The notes under the pieces were generated by a model. That model saw only the letters and a program-made list of their open reading frames with translations, was not told the origin of the DNA and ran no database searches. 64,000 nt of DNA from Paenibacillus sp. KS-LC4 (GTDB lineage Bacteria > Bacillota > Bacilli > Paenibacillales > Paenibacillaceae), in NCBI RefSeq assembly GCF_036894955.1, contig NZ_CP145905.1, forward strand, positions 4,420,501 through 4,484,500, given 5' to 3'. Below are positions 52,302-61,522 of this stretch, piece after piece. The translations under genes were made by a program, and so were the position numbers. How positions within the stretch are numbered: position 1 is the stretch's first letter; every line of letters begins with the position of its first letter.

Positions 52302-52685
52302 TTACTCAATAATAGCTTCTGCCTCTATTTCGACAAGCAAGAGCGGATCAATAAGTGCTTTGACCTCTACCATCGTTGCTGCTGGCTGAATCGTGCGAAA
52401 AAACTCGCCATGTGCTTTTCCAATCTCTTCCCACTTCGAAATGTCAGTAACGAACATTCGAGTTCGAACGACATCAGACATGCTTGCCCCTAGCTCAGCC
52501 AAAGCCTTCTCAATCGTTTGCAGAACAAACCGAGTTTGCTCATAAGGATCTCCTTGACCCACGACCTCGCCATCCTTCATCGCCGTTGTTCCGGCAACTT
52601 CAATTCGATTGCCGACGCGAATCGCGCGGCAATAGCCCACAAGCGGCTCCCATGGGGAACCCGTAAATACCTGTTGTCTGCTCAT
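52302..52685 (-). CDS. RidA family enamine/imine deaminase-like protein
   Basis: 127 residues, the YjgF/YER057c/UK114 fold: RVGNRIEVAGTTAM, YEQTRFVLQTIEKALAELGA, and VVRTRMFVTDISKWEEIG with the conserved Arg, then VEVKALIDPLLLVEIEAEA. RidA proper hydrolyses reactive 2-aminoacrylate; this member starts MSRQQVFTGSPWEP and belongs to a different subgroup, so the substrate is open. Stands alone with its own terminator. Confidence 0.88.
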   Translation of the reverse strand: MSRQQVFTGSPWEPLVGYCRAIRVGNRIEVAGTTAMKDGEVVGQGDPYEQTRFVLQTIEKALAELGASMSDVVRTRMFVTDISKWEEIGKAHGEFFRTIQPAATMVEVKALIDPLLLVEIEAEAIIE

Positions 52686-52740
52686 CGCGCTCTCTCCCCC
52701 AAGTTTAAAATAAGACTTCCCGCAACCGTTCTTTTTCAGA

Positions 52741-53604
52741 CTAACTGCCTTTTAAAGGCTCCGTCGCTATTTCCACCTGTGTTCCCTGACCGCGCTCACT
52801 CTTGACACGAAGCGACCAGCCCATCTGCTTCGCTCGCTCACGCATCATGCGAATGCCATAACGGCCTTTCGCCTCCAACTGCTCGATATCCGCACCTTCT
52901 CCTGTATCCGCTACGATACAGTGAAAGCTGCCTAATACTCCGCCTTCAAGCGGATAACAGGCGATACTCACATGCGCGTCGTGCGTGTGCTTGCGAATAT
53001 TCATTAGCGCCTCACGCACAATCGCCATCAGCTCGACCTTCTCCTTATCTGACAGCGCGTGCTCGGGCAATTGCCAATTGACCTCGGCGGTATAGCCGCC
53101 GCCAGCCTCGCGCAGCTCTTCAGCAAGGGAATGAATGGCCGCCCGCCATGGCCCTTCCGCCGGACTTGCATCGGTTGACGATTTCAAGTTGGCAATGGAC
53201 TGGCGCACGTCCTCGTACACATGCCGAACTGTTCCTCGAATTTGCTCAGTCGTCTGGCGAACACCCTCCGGTGTGTCGGCATGCTCCAGGCTATCCAGCT
53301 TCACGGAAAGCAGAAACAACGACTGCGAAATGCCATCATGCAGCTCACGCGCAAGCTTCTCGCGCTGCTCAAAGGAAGACTTCGACAGTCGTTCGCGCTG
53401 CAACGCATCCTGCATGAGCTCTAAACGCTTGAACAAGCCGCGCAGCAGCGTCAATGTGACTAAAAAAACAAGCACAGGAGCAAGCACATTGCCCAAATCC
53501 ATGGAGATGTATGGCAGTAGAAAGGCATGCCTAACATATTCCCAAAGACCAATTGTAAGTGTTGGAATCCACAAGATCAACCATTTCAACCATCTATAAG
53601 ACAC
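52741..53604 (-). CDS. Sensor histidine kinase, NarL-partner type (HisKA_3)
   Basis: 287 residues. Two membrane segments (~8-26, ~38-56) leave almost no outer loop. A phosphoacceptor helix with His in KLARELHDGISQSLFLL (~residue 89) and a HATPase domain (EALMNIRKHTH, DTGEGADIEQL, GRYGIRMMRERAKQMG) follow. No response regulator gene lies beside it, which is unusual for this family. The start is GTG with GGAGCGG upstream, 22 bases after the CopD gene. Copper or envelope sensing could be guessed from the neighbour, but not shown. Confidence 0.85.
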   Translation of the reverse strand: MSYRWLKWLILWIPTLTIGLWEYVRHAFLLPYISMDLGNVLAPVLVFLVTLTLLRGLFKRLELMQDALQRERLSKSSFEQREKLARELHDGISQSLFLLSVKLDSLEHADTPEGVRQTTEQIRGTVRHVYEDVRQSIANLKSSTDASPAEGPWRAAIHSLAEELREAGGGYTAEVNWQLPEHALSDKEKVELMAIVREALMNIRKHTHDAHVSIACYPLEGGVLGSFHCIVADTGEGADIEQLEAKGRYGIRMMRERAKQMGWSLRVKSERGQGTQVEIATEPLKGS

Positions 53605-53626
53605 CTGCTACCGCTCCCTGCTTGCA

Positions 53627-55078
53627 TTAATAGTTTTCAAAATCTATGCTTTCGTTCAGCTTGCCCCCGCTCTTATCGACTACCTGCAGCTCAGCCGTCC
53701 ATTTCCCGGGGAATGGAATATTCATCCGTTCTGCATGATAAGATGTTCTCACAAAACCAGGAAAAGACTCATACGAGGTATCCTCAAAAATTTCTAGCGG
53801 CACCTCAAGGGGCGCAAGCTGCTGCTTATCAAGCGAATGCAGCACCAGCTTCACATCTGTTGGCTCTCCCAGCTGCTCCGGCAGCCATATTTTCACCTCG
53901 AATTGATTTGCTCCCGGCTCATTTGGCGTTATATTAACGGTAAAATGGCGCGTTTCTCCCATTTTGTGAAACCGGACAGGCGTATTGTCCGGTATAGGGC
54001 TCATATAGGTAAAGATGCCGACAATAAGCGTTATAGCCAGCATTAGACCTGCATCCACCTTCAGCACCAAGCCATGCGGCAGCTCACCGCGCCGAACACG
54101 GACACGGAGCAACGCGCCTGTGATGATGACAAGCATGACTAGCGCGATTTTCACCAGCAGCCAAATTCCCCAGCTTGTATAAAATAAATAGGACAGGCTT
54201 GGCAGCAGCAGCCATGTAATCGCCGCTCCTGTAAGGACAAGCAGCACCATGGATATCCATGCGGCTGTCGTGAAGCGTTCTGCAAAGCGCCCCGCTTCCT
54301 TCCGATCAGCAAACCATAAGCCGAGTAATATGGCTAAGCCCCCGCTCCATACAGCCGCACAAGCGAGATGAATAAAATCAAGCACGATGCCTACATTCAT
54401 ATTCGACTGCAACGCCGCCATGTGGCCGCTCCAGCTCTCAATAGCAAGCAATAGCAACGCCCATATGAGCTTGAAGGTATCGCTTCCCTTAATAACGATA
54501 AAGCCTAGAAGCGATAATACAAGCAGCGCCAGCCAAGCTTGGCCGGTACTCGTTTCGGTGAACAGCCTCACCCATTCCGGCCCACCGCCTCCGTAGCCCT
54601 CCATCAAGCTGCGCGCACTGGCGAATACATACAGAAGAGAAGCAAGCAACAACGCCCGCATCATCGGCAAGCTCCAGAGCTGCATCCGCTTGCGTTGTTC
54701 ATCGCTTCCTAAGCGAATCCCGCTGAACCAAAGCATCAGTCCTGCCGCCAGCAGCAGCGCGATGTAATATACAATTCTTGCGGTATAAAATAAAGCTGTA
54801 CCCACACTAAGGCCGCTGTCATGACCATGATCCATATTTTCCATCTGGTCATGCCCAACCTGCTCATGCGGATTAAAGCTCGCTGCAAGTGTTGGTACAA
54901 CGACAGAAAGCTGCTGGGACTCTAAGCTGCGCGCTGCATGAGCTTCGGCTGGCAGGATGCCAACTAACAGCGCGCAGCTAATCAGAAGCACAGTCAGCAT
55001 TGCATACGAGGTGATTATTTTGGCTGCTGTTCGCCGTACTAGCTGCTTGCTTCTAGAAAATAAAATATTTAACATCAT
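53627..55078 (-). CDS. CopD-domain membrane protein
   Basis: 483 residues. A signal/anchor segment at ~20-45 is followed by a His/Met/Asp-rich stretch (HEQVGHDQMENMDHGHD, ~70-86), typical of copper binding. Eight or so membrane segments with the CopD pattern (VLDFIHLACAAVWSGGLAIL, conserved His) come next, then a ~110-residue outer C-terminal domain. CopC, often fused at the N-terminus in YcnJ-type proteins, is absent. Probable copper import or handling. Forms a pair with the histidine kinase downstream. Confidence 0.82.
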   Translation of the reverse strand: MMLNILFSRSKQLVRRTAAKIITSYAMLTVLLISCALLVGILPAEAHAARSLESQQLSVVVPTLAASFNPHEQVGHDQMENMDHGHDSGLSVGTALFYTARIVYYIALLLAAGLMLWFSGIRLGSDEQRKRMQLWSLPMMRALLLASLLYVFASARSLMEGYGGGGPEWVRLFTETSTGQAWLALLVLSLLGFIVIKGSDTFKLIWALLLLAIESWSGHMAALQSNMNVGIVLDFIHLACAAVWSGGLAILLGLWFADRKEAGRFAERFTTAAWISMVLLVLTGAAITWLLLPSLSYLFYTSWGIWLLVKIALVMLVIITGALLRVRVRRGELPHGLVLKVDAGLMLAITLIVGIFTYMSPIPDNTPVRFHKMGETRHFTVNITPNEPGANQFEVKIWLPEQLGEPTDVKLVLHSLDKQQLAPLEVPLEIFEDTSYESFPGFVRTSYHAERMNIPFPGKWTAELQVVDKSGGKLNESIDFENY

Positions 55079-55260
55079 GCTGCAAATCCCTTCCTTCAGT
55101 TATCCTCTTGTAACAGTTTACCTTACAAGACAGCAAAGGACAATTCACTTAGCATGTTGTGAAAGCTGCATAACGCGACAGAGGAGCGTGCATCATGAAA
55201 GAGAAGAAGATGCATCATAATTAGGAGCAAGCCACTAGGCAATGGAGGAGGAAATATTAC

Positions 55261-55425
55261 ATGGTATTTAACAGCAGCTACACAATCGCCGATTTGAATC
55301 ATAACGAGGATGCCATTGAAAAAATAAAGCAATTAGAGCAGCGGCTTTCCGCTCAAACCGGAGCAGCCATTACTCTAATTGCTTATAATTATGAACACGA
55401 CATTACGGCTGAACGTACCGATTAA
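55261..55425 (+). CDS. 54-residue soluble protein, function unknown
   Basis: Begins MVFNSSYTIADLNHNEDAIE, with AATGGAGGAGGAAATATTAC giving a strong start. The middle (IEKIKQLEQRLSAQ) is an amphipathic helix and the end (AITLIAYNYEHD) a short beta strand, a fold seen in several small Bacillus hypothetical proteins. It overlaps the 3' end of the convergent VWA gene by 23 bases. No function assigned. Confidence 0.7.
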   Translation: MVFNSSYTIADLNHNEDAIEKIKQLEQRLSAQTGAAITLIAYNYEHDITAERTD

Positions 55426-56725
55426 TCATTTCAACGAGCAAATCATTAAGCGGCTTCACCTCGTATTCCCCGGCAGCAGGCTCTAGATGTTCGCCGCCTA
55501 TGCCGCTGTCATCCGTTAAAAACAAGTAGGTTCCCCCCGTCGCCACCGCCATAAAGCGCAGCAAATATTCCGTTGGGACATCTACCCCGCTGGAGGCGAC
55601 GGGAATAATACGGATGCCATTCGCGGCTGCCGTTTGCATCAGCTCCTGAATTTCATGAACGACTTCTTCCTTATAATGCGGGGGAGCATCCAATACGAGG
55701 AATAGCAGCCTTGCCCGCGCCTGTTTGCTCCAATCATGCTCAAGAATAGCATCACGCAGCGCAGCGTCAACCGCTTCGGGATAATCGCCGCCGCCATCTG
55801 CCTTTTCTGCTGCTATTTTCCGGACAACCTCATCGACATCCTTCGTGAACGGAAACGACTTCACCGTATAATCATCATATTTATCCTTATAAAAATTGGC
55901 GCTGAGCCTCATATCCAATTGCTGACCATGCTGCTCGCTTACCCGGCCAATGACATCCTTTAGCTCGGCCTCCAAATAGCGCAGCTCATCCTCCATCGAG
56001 CCTGTCGTATCGACGACAAACATAATATCGACCTGATTAGAGGGCTCTGCTTCGCCTCCCAAATCCACCTTGAGCGTACCTTGCTCCGGCAATTTAATGC
56101 TGCTCAAGCTTTTGCTATACTGCCCTGCCTGAACCTCGACCCTATAATTGCTCTGCTTATCACCTTGGTCTTTGTCAAACAATCCGGCAAATAAATAGGC
56201 TTTTCCATCCGTATTTGTGCGTGCCTCCCATACAAGCTCGCGCTGGTTGTCGCTCAGCTTCACAACAGCATCGGATACGGCCCTGCCACCTGAAGTTACA
56301 ATGACTTCCAGTCGGTTAAAGGCATGAAACCACCAGTAGTATTTATTATCATCGCCCTCTTTGCTATTTAGCAAATTTCCGAAGCGCTGCCATGCCGCCA
56401 AATCATCCCATTCCCCCGCCGTAAGCTGGCCTGGCTTCACTTCCGCCTGCTGCGAGGAATAACGCCTGTCTCCACCTTCTCTGCGTTCACCTTCAGGAAC
56501 AGGCTCTGCAAATTCTTCCTTGCTTGGAGAGCTGTCTTCTTTAGTGCTGCTGCCTTCATCACTTTCCGTAGCTGCATTTTCCGCCGTCGTATTCCCTGTC
56601 TCTGTTGTGGTGGAATTACTTCGATCAGGGCCGCTATTCATCCCGCCAGAGCAAGCTGCTGCCAGCATTAGAGCGATAATCAAGACCAATGTGCGAAATA
56701 AGATGAATTTTTTTGTATTTTGCAT
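55403..56725 (-). CDS. VWA-domain lipoprotein
   Basis: 440 residues. The lipobox MLAAAC is at ~residues 20-25, then a Thr/Glu/Ser-rich linker (~30-85), an Ig-like middle part and a von Willebrand A domain from ~225. The MIDAS site reads FVVDTTGSMEDEL, with the second Asp in FLVLDAPPHY. Metal-dependent protein binding at the cell surface is the likely role. Isolated gene; partner unknown. Confidence 0.87.
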   Translation of the reverse strand: MQNTKKFILFRTLVLIIALMLAAACSGGMNSGPDRSNSTTTETGNTTAENAATESDEGSSTKEDSSPSKEEFAEPVPEGERREGGDRRYSSQQAEVKPGQLTAGEWDDLAAWQRFGNLLNSKEGDDNKYYWWFHAFNRLEVIVTSGGRAVSDAVVKLSDNQRELVWEARTNTDGKAYLFAGLFDKDQGDKQSNYRVEVQAGQYSKSLSSIKLPEQGTLKVDLGGEAEPSNQVDIMFVVDTTGSMEDELRYLEAELKDVIGRVSEQHGQQLDMRLSANFYKDKYDDYTVKSFPFTKDVDEVVRKIAAEKADGGGDYPEAVDAALRDAILEHDWSKQARARLLFLVLDAPPHYKEEVVHEIQELMQTAAANGIRIIPVASSGVDVPTEYLLRFMAVATGGTYLFLTDDSGIGGEHLEPAAGEYEVKPLNDLLVEMINRYVQP

Positions 56726-56873
56726 CTTAAATCCCCCTTCTATCTTTTTCCATTTAGACGATTAGAGGGCACTGATTGTTGCATAAATACTTATTCAACA
56801 TTAAAATAATGAACAGGCTGCAGCGCTGGATTGTCCAGACCAAAAGCGGTGTTTTTCTTAGGAGGATAATCAG

Positions 56874-57179
56874 ATGGAAGCGATAGCGTTAACCAATATT
56901 GAAATAATCTATCAGCTCGGAACTCGCCGGCTTACTTTTACGAATGCCGATTTATTTTTAGTGACAGATTTCGGCTCGGCTTTGTGGTACGTCGATGCGA
57001 ACGGTATTGCAGATTCAGATTTATTAAAATGGTTCAATCAGAGCGAGGACATTCGAATCCAGTTGCTCGTCACATCAATTGACAATCGCACTTTTGAAGG
57101 TACAGCTTATTTCCACCCTAATGAGAAGCATTTTGCAGCAGCGATTCGCGGTGAAGGCGAATTGCGCCTTATAAAATAA
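56874..57179 (+). CDS. Small conserved protein, function unknown
   Basis: 101 residues, start MEAIALTNIEIIYQLGTRRL, with TTAGGAGGATAATC upstream. Mixed alpha/beta, no membrane segment, no motif that I know. It is followed after 16 bases by a GNAT gene in the same direction, so the two form an operon. The GEGELRLIK end and FEGTAYFHPNE hint at a beta-barrel-like ligand or protein-binding fold. Confidence 0.65.
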   Translation: MEAIALTNIEIIYQLGTRRLTFTNADLFLVTDFGSALWYVDANGIADSDLLKWFNQSEDIRIQLLVTSIDNRTFEGTAYFHPNEKHFAAAIRGEGELRLIK

Positions 57180-57195
57180 GGAGGAATAAACCGCT

Positions 57196-57636
57196 ATGCC
57201 TATTACAACGCGTCTGGTTCAAAATCAGAAAGACCGGGATGCCGTATTTGAAGTGCGTCGCAGCGTATTTGTTGACGAGCAGGGCGTGCCTGCTGCCAAT
57301 GAATATGATGAATTTGAAGATACAGCCCAGCACCTGCTCGCCCTCAGCGATACAGTGCCGGTAGGAGCAGGAAGAATACGAGTAGTGGACGGCATTGCCA
57401 AGCTGGAGCGCATTTGCATTTTGGCAGACTACCGCAAGCTCGGCATTGGTAAAATCATCGTCGATGCGATGGAGCAAGCGGCCGCGTCCCAAGGACTTAC
57501 TGCTGCCAAGCTGAATGCGCAAACACATGCTGAAGGATTTTACAGCAAGCTGGGCTATCACACGGTGTCGGACATTTTCTATGAGGAAGACATGCCTCAT
57601 GTCACGATGACCAAGCAGCTTGCCCAGCGGGTTTAA
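57196..57636 (+). CDS. GNAT-family N-acetyltransferase
   Basis: 146 residues. Acetyl-CoA motif A lies in ICILADYRKLGIGKIIVDAME (~76-95, in two parts), and a C-terminal FYSKLGYH completes the GNAT core. It resembles ElaA/YjdJ-type members (VFVDEQGVPAANEYDEFED near the N-terminus). Acceptor unknown. Terminator follows at 57655-57707. Confidence 0.85.
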   Translation: MPITTRLVQNQKDRDAVFEVRRSVFVDEQGVPAANEYDEFEDTAQHLLALSDTVPVGAGRIRVVDGIAKLERICILADYRKLGIGKIIVDAMEQAAASQGLTAAKLNAQTHAEGFYSKLGYHTVSDIFYEEDMPHVTMTKQLAQRV

Positions 57637-57654
57637 ACCCTGCTCAAATTCAAT

Positions 57655-57707
57655 AAAAAAGCCCTGGACAGCCGCCATTCCAACATGGACGGACTTCCAG
57701 GGCTTTT
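57655..57707. terminator. Bidirectional terminator
   Basis: AAAAGCCCTGGA pairs exactly with TCCAGGGCTTTT around a ~27-base loop, with A/T runs on both sides, between the convergent GNAT and aldolase-like genes. Confidence 0.82.
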
Positions 57708-57736
57708 CAATTATACAGGCTGCTGTGAGGCAGCTG

Positions 57737-58699
57737 CTATTTGCTATGCGATAATTCTGGCGTTGTCATGCGATCATAGAAATCTACCGCTTTATCCTTG
57801 TCCTCGGAATCGCGAAGCGCCATTGCCGAACGCGGATGCTCGTCCAAAATACCAGTAATCATGTAAGGAATAATGTAACCCCACTCCTCCTTCTCGCGAA
57901 GTGGAATCATGTATTTCTCGATCATATCGAGAACGGGACGTGTTTTGTATCTTGGGTTTTGCAGTTGGGATACGAGAAGCTCTGTGTTGCAGTTGCCTGC
58001 TGCGCGGCCCATGCCATAAACGGATGCATCAAGCAGCTCAACGCCGCCTTCAGCAGCAAGCAGCGTATTTGCGAATGCAAGCTGCAAATTGTTATGCATA
58101 TGCGCGCCCAGACGCTTGTTTGGAAGATATTTGCGGAATTTTTCCGTCAAGTAGCTTACATCATTCGGCTTCAGGCTGCCGTAGGAATCGACGATGTACA
58201 CAACGTCAACGACGCTGTCATTGATCAATTCAAACGCTTCCAGCAGTTGGTTTTCCATTACATTCGACAAGGCCATAATGTTCAGCGTCGTCTCGTAACC
58301 ACGGTCACTAAATAGTTTGACAAGCTCAAGACCCTTGTCCACATCTTTCGCATAACAAGCGACACGAATGAGATCAAGCAGGCTTTCGCTGCGCGGCAAA
58401 ATATCGTTCTCGTCTACGCGACCTACGTCAACAAGTGCCGACAGCTTTGTCGTTCCTTTGTTAGGAATAACGGTTTTGAGAAACTCATCATCCAGAAAAC
58501 GCCAAGGGCCTGCACTTTCTGCGCCTTTGAGCAGCTTTGGCGAGTTTTTGTAGCCAATTTCCATATAATCAACGCCAGCATCGTTTAGGCTTTTGTACAA
58601 GTGCTGGACAAACTCTACGCTGAAGTCCCAGTTGTTTACTAATCCGCCATCGCGAATAGTGCAATCGACGATTTTACAATGACTTGTTTTTGAATTCAT
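57737..58699 (-). CDS. DRE-TIM metallolyase (aldolase/HMG-CoA lyase-like)
   Basis: 320 residues. The family's start DCTIRDGGLVNNW supplies the metal and acid residues. HMHNNLQLAFANTL supplies the HxH pair, and GMGRAAGNCNTELL the C-terminal loop. It resembles 4-hydroxy-2-oxovalerate aldolase catalytic domains but lacks a dehydrogenase partner, as is seen for many stand-alone relatives in O-antigen or secondary-metabolite loci. No neighbour hints at the substrate. Confidence 0.82.
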   Translation of the reverse strand: MNSKTSHCKIVDCTIRDGGLVNNWDFSVEFVQHLYKSLNDAGVDYMEIGYKNSPKLLKGAESAGPWRFLDDEFLKTVIPNKGTTKLSALVDVGRVDENDILPRSESLLDLIRVACYAKDVDKGLELVKLFSDRGYETTLNIMALSNVMENQLLEAFELINDSVVDVVYIVDSYGSLKPNDVSYLTEKFRKYLPNKRLGAHMHNNLQLAFANTLLAAEGGVELLDASVYGMGRAAGNCNTELLVSQLQNPRYKTRPVLDMIEKYMIPLREKEEWGYIIPYMITGILDEHPRSAMALRDSEDKDKAVDFYDRMTTPELSHSK

Positions 58700-58810
58700 G
58701 TAAAGGCTCCTTCTGACTGTACGTCGCTAATCTTTAACATCCATCATACTTGAAATGCCTAGGAAACGCAAAATAAATTTGCCCGTTTCTGCCGCCTCAA
58801 ATCGACCCAT

Positions 58811-59824
58811 TTAGCCGCCAAGCAGCTCCTCCGCCTTCACTTGAAAACGCTCGTGAAATTGCTTAACTGCCGGAATATCCACCTGCTTACCATTGACCCG
58901 CTTGAAAACCTGCTCATCCGTCGTCGCCAGCACGTCCAGAAATTGCGCTACAATTTGCGCCGTTACCGTCTCCGGGTGCTCCTTCACCAGCTTTTGATAG
59001 CTCGTCTTTACCTCGCTGAGCAGCCTGTACGTTTCCATATCAAATACGGGTGTGTTATTGAGACCATAAATATACATGGACAAATAGCTGTTCAAATAAA
59101 GCTGCTCGATTTCCGCGCGCTCAGCCGAATTTGGATACGTTTTAATGTAGGTTTCTGACAGAACCGCGCGATTAGCCAGCTTGTCCCATGTAATAATCAA
59201 TCCGGCATCCTTTGCTGACACCTCGTTAGATTCTACCGCTCTCAAAAAAATATAATCATTCATCTGCTGCGATACATAATTTTTGTAAACCTTCTGCAGC
59301 TCAAAATCAATGATCGGGTAGATCGAGCCCTCCACCATAATGAGCTTGTAGCCGCCCATCAGCTTTGTAATCACAAGCTGCTTCACAGCGGCATCCTGAA
59401 TTTCAGCGGCATTGGAGGCCGTAATCGGCCACTGCTGCTGGAGCAGCACCTCCTGCACATTATTTTCAAAAAAAGCGTCCTGCGTTCGTTCCAGATCGTT
59501 GTTATAATAAGCATTCAGCTCGCGTATCATCGTATCCGCCCGCTCTTGACCAGCCTTTGACATATTCTCGTTCAAAAATGAAACAATTTCGAACGGCTCC
59601 TTTGCATTTTGCACCGTCTGGCGGTATTGCTCCAGCAAATTGTCCTTCTCTTGGGGGGCGCCCTGCACGACTGGCGAAACCTGTGCGCCAGAATGGGAAT
59701 CCCGCCGTTCCTCAGTCATTTCATCATTGTTACTGCACCCTGCAATGAATAATGCAAATAAAAGAATTAAAACATTCCATCTATAGTTACGACTACGCAC
59801 GTCGCTATTCACCTCAATCGTCAT
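58811..59824 (-). CDS. Lipoprotein, function unknown
   Basis: 337 residues. A short hydrophobic segment and lipobox FIAGC (~residues 24-30) are followed by a polar linker and a mostly helical body (~60-337). No recognised domain. The chosen ATG at 59824 has AAGGTGAAC before it; a GTG two codons earlier is possible. Isolated between the aldolase and GTP cyclohydrolase II genes. Confidence 0.7.
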   Translation of the reverse strand: MTIEVNSDVRSRNYRWNVLILLFALFIAGCSNNDEMTEERRDSHSGAQVSPVVQGAPQEKDNLLEQYRQTVQNAKEPFEIVSFLNENMSKAGQERADTMIRELNAYYNNDLERTQDAFFENNVQEVLLQQQWPITASNAAEIQDAAVKQLVITKLMGGYKLIMVEGSIYPIIDFELQKVYKNYVSQQMNDYIFLRAVESNEVSAKDAGLIITWDKLANRAVLSETYIKTYPNSAERAEIEQLYLNSYLSMYIYGLNNTPVFDMETYRLLSEVKTSYQKLVKEHPETVTAQIVAQFLDVLATTDEQVFKRVNGKQVDIPAVKQFHERFQVKAEELLGG

Positions 59825-59910
59825 GTTCACCTTGCCCTCTCACTCTAATAGTATATGCCACATTATCGTCAATATCCAATAGACGCATGAACAGAGCGGA
59901 AGTTACGGCA

Positions 59911-59937
59911 AAAAAGCGCGGAAGCAGGCCTCCGCGC
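59911..59937 (-). terminator. Terminator of the GTP cyclohydrolase II gene
   Basis: On the minus strand GCGCGGA pairs with TCCGCGC around GGCCTGCT. Six Ts follow. Confidence 0.75.
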
Positions 59938-59994
59938 AAACTTTTTTCAAAATACATCCGTATCCTTAACTTATCTTCAAAAAATCTCCTGATC

Positions 59995-60756
59995 TTACAG
60001 CGCTTTGACCTGATTATCCCCATGCTGAGCTTCGAACGAATAATGTCCCGACTTCACAACCTTTGTTGTCAAATACTTCTCATTGTAGACGGACGTTTGC
60101 CCCCAGAGCGGAACACGGCGGGCAATATGCATGCCAGCTCCACGAAGCGCCTCCACTTTGCGCGGGTTGTTCGTAATAATCGACACAGGCAACGAGCGAA
60201 GCAGCTTCAAGACAGCGATGGATTCACTGTAATCGCGAGCGTCCTCAGCAAAGCCCAGCTCCAAGTTCGCATCAACTGTATCGAGTCCTTCCTCCTGAAG
60301 CAGGTAAGCCATTGCCTTACTGAACAATCCAATGCCACGGCCTTCATGATTCGCCAAATAAAATAAGGCACCCGTCCCATGCTCGATAATCATCCGCATG
60401 GACTGCTTAAGCTGAAAGCCGCAATCACAGCGTTGGCTGCCAAAAATATCGCCCGTATGGCATATGCTATGCATGCGAATCAGCGCATCCTCGCCTTCGG
60501 CAAAATCGCCATAGACGAGCACGCTGGATTGCTGAAGCTCCGCATAATGCCCCTTCGCCAGCTCACTGTATAGATCTGTTTTGTCTTGGGCGCTATTTTT
60601 CTCACGCTTTAGCCAGCTGTACCACTGAAAAATCTTTGTCTCGCCGTCAAGCTCAACCGGAAGCTGAATAGGTCCGACTACGTGGATATCGTGCGAATCG
60701 CCTTCAATCGTTTTTATTTTGTCATTTATAATAGAACGAATGGATGGTTTAATCAT
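59995..60756 (-). CDS. ribA: GTP cyclohydrolase II (RibA-type)
   Basis: 253 residues. The zinc and catalytic block GDIFGSQRCDCGFQL (~99-113) has three Cys-type ligands split between RMHSICHTG and QRCDCG. GALFYLANHEGRGIGL follows, with VDANLELGF and ITNNPRKVEAL near the C-terminus. It converts GTP to the pyrimidine precursor of riboflavin. No 3,4-DHBP synthase domain is fused, unlike the bifunctional RibBA of the rib operon, and no other rib gene is nearby. It is therefore a second, stand-alone copy, maybe linked to flavin or another GTP-derived metabolite. Confidence 0.9.
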   Translation of the reverse strand: MIKPSIRSIINDKIKTIEGDSHDIHVVGPIQLPVELDGETKIFQWYSWLKREKNSAQDKTDLYSELAKGHYAELQQSSVLVYGDFAEGEDALIRMHSICHTGDIFGSQRCDCGFQLKQSMRMIIEHGTGALFYLANHEGRGIGLFSKAMAYLLQEEGLDTVDANLELGFAEDARDYSESIAVLKLLRSLPVSIITNNPRKVEALRGAGMHIARRVPLWGQTSVYNEKYLTTKVVKSGHYSFEAQHGDNQVKAL

Positions 60757-60994
60757 TGCTGTGCACCTTCTTCATCTGTATTTGATATAATAGGTTGAAA
60801 GGCTAAGCTTCATCTGCTATAAATGCACCTTGCCTCATTGAACAATCATAGGGGAACAAATTTTCGCTTACCTTTAGTAACTAATTATATATTCGAAATT
60901 CCATTACGTCAAGTTATGAGCAATCAAAAAGTTTGCTTGTGTATAAATACTAATAAAGCTATACTTAATAGCAAGTTATAATGAGGTGATCTAC

Positions 60995-61321
60995 ATGGAG
61001 AAATCCGGGCTTTGTCCGCGCCTGTACAAAGGAATGGACATAATAAGCAAACGATGGACCGGCTTGATTATTTATCAGCTGCTGTCCGGGCCGCAGCGCT
61101 TCAGCTGCATTCAAGGCGCCCTTCCCATTAGCGGCAGACTGCTGTCTGAGCGGCTTAAGGATCTTGAGAATGAAGGCATCGTAAGCCGAGCCGTCTTTCC
61201 AGATATTCCAGTTCGCATCGAATATTCGCTTACTGAAAAGGGACGTGCATTGGAGCCGGTCATTCGCGAATTGCAGCAATGGTCATCCGATTGGGTAGCG
61301 CCTATGTCCATATCCAATTAA
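60995..61321 (+). CDS. HxlR-type winged-helix regulator
   Basis: 108 residues. The HxlR pattern begins with the N-terminal Cys in SGLCPRLYKGMDIISKRWT, then IIYQLLSGPQRFSCIQGAL, ISGRLLSERLKDLENEGIV and YSLTEKGRALEPVIREL. The ATG at 60995 is preceded by GAGGTG. Relatives respond to thiol or aldehyde stress. It stands alone, and no divergent target is obvious. Confidence 0.85.
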   Translation: MEKSGLCPRLYKGMDIISKRWTGLIIYQLLSGPQRFSCIQGALPISGRLLSERLKDLENEGIVSRAVFPDIPVRIEYSLTEKGRALEPVIRELQQWSSDWVAPMSISN

Positions 61322-61332
61322 AAAAGATAACG

Positions 61333-61377
61333 AAGCAGCCTCGGTCCTTAACAAGTCCGAGGTTGCTTTGCGTTTTT
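61333..61377 (+). terminator. Terminator of the HxlR gene
   Basis: AAGCAGCCTCGG pairs with CCGAGGTTGCTT (one mismatch) around a 12-base loop, followed by TGCGTTTTTGG. Confidence 0.75.
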
Positions 61378-61522
61378 GGAGCGGGGACGCTTCGCGGAAT
61401 TATAGCAATCTACTATTAACGTCTAGTACCCTCCATCAGTAGGCCACATATACATATATTATTCATATCTCCCCATGATAGACGTCCTCTTATATGTTAT
61501 CACTAGAAAGGAGGAAACCCGA

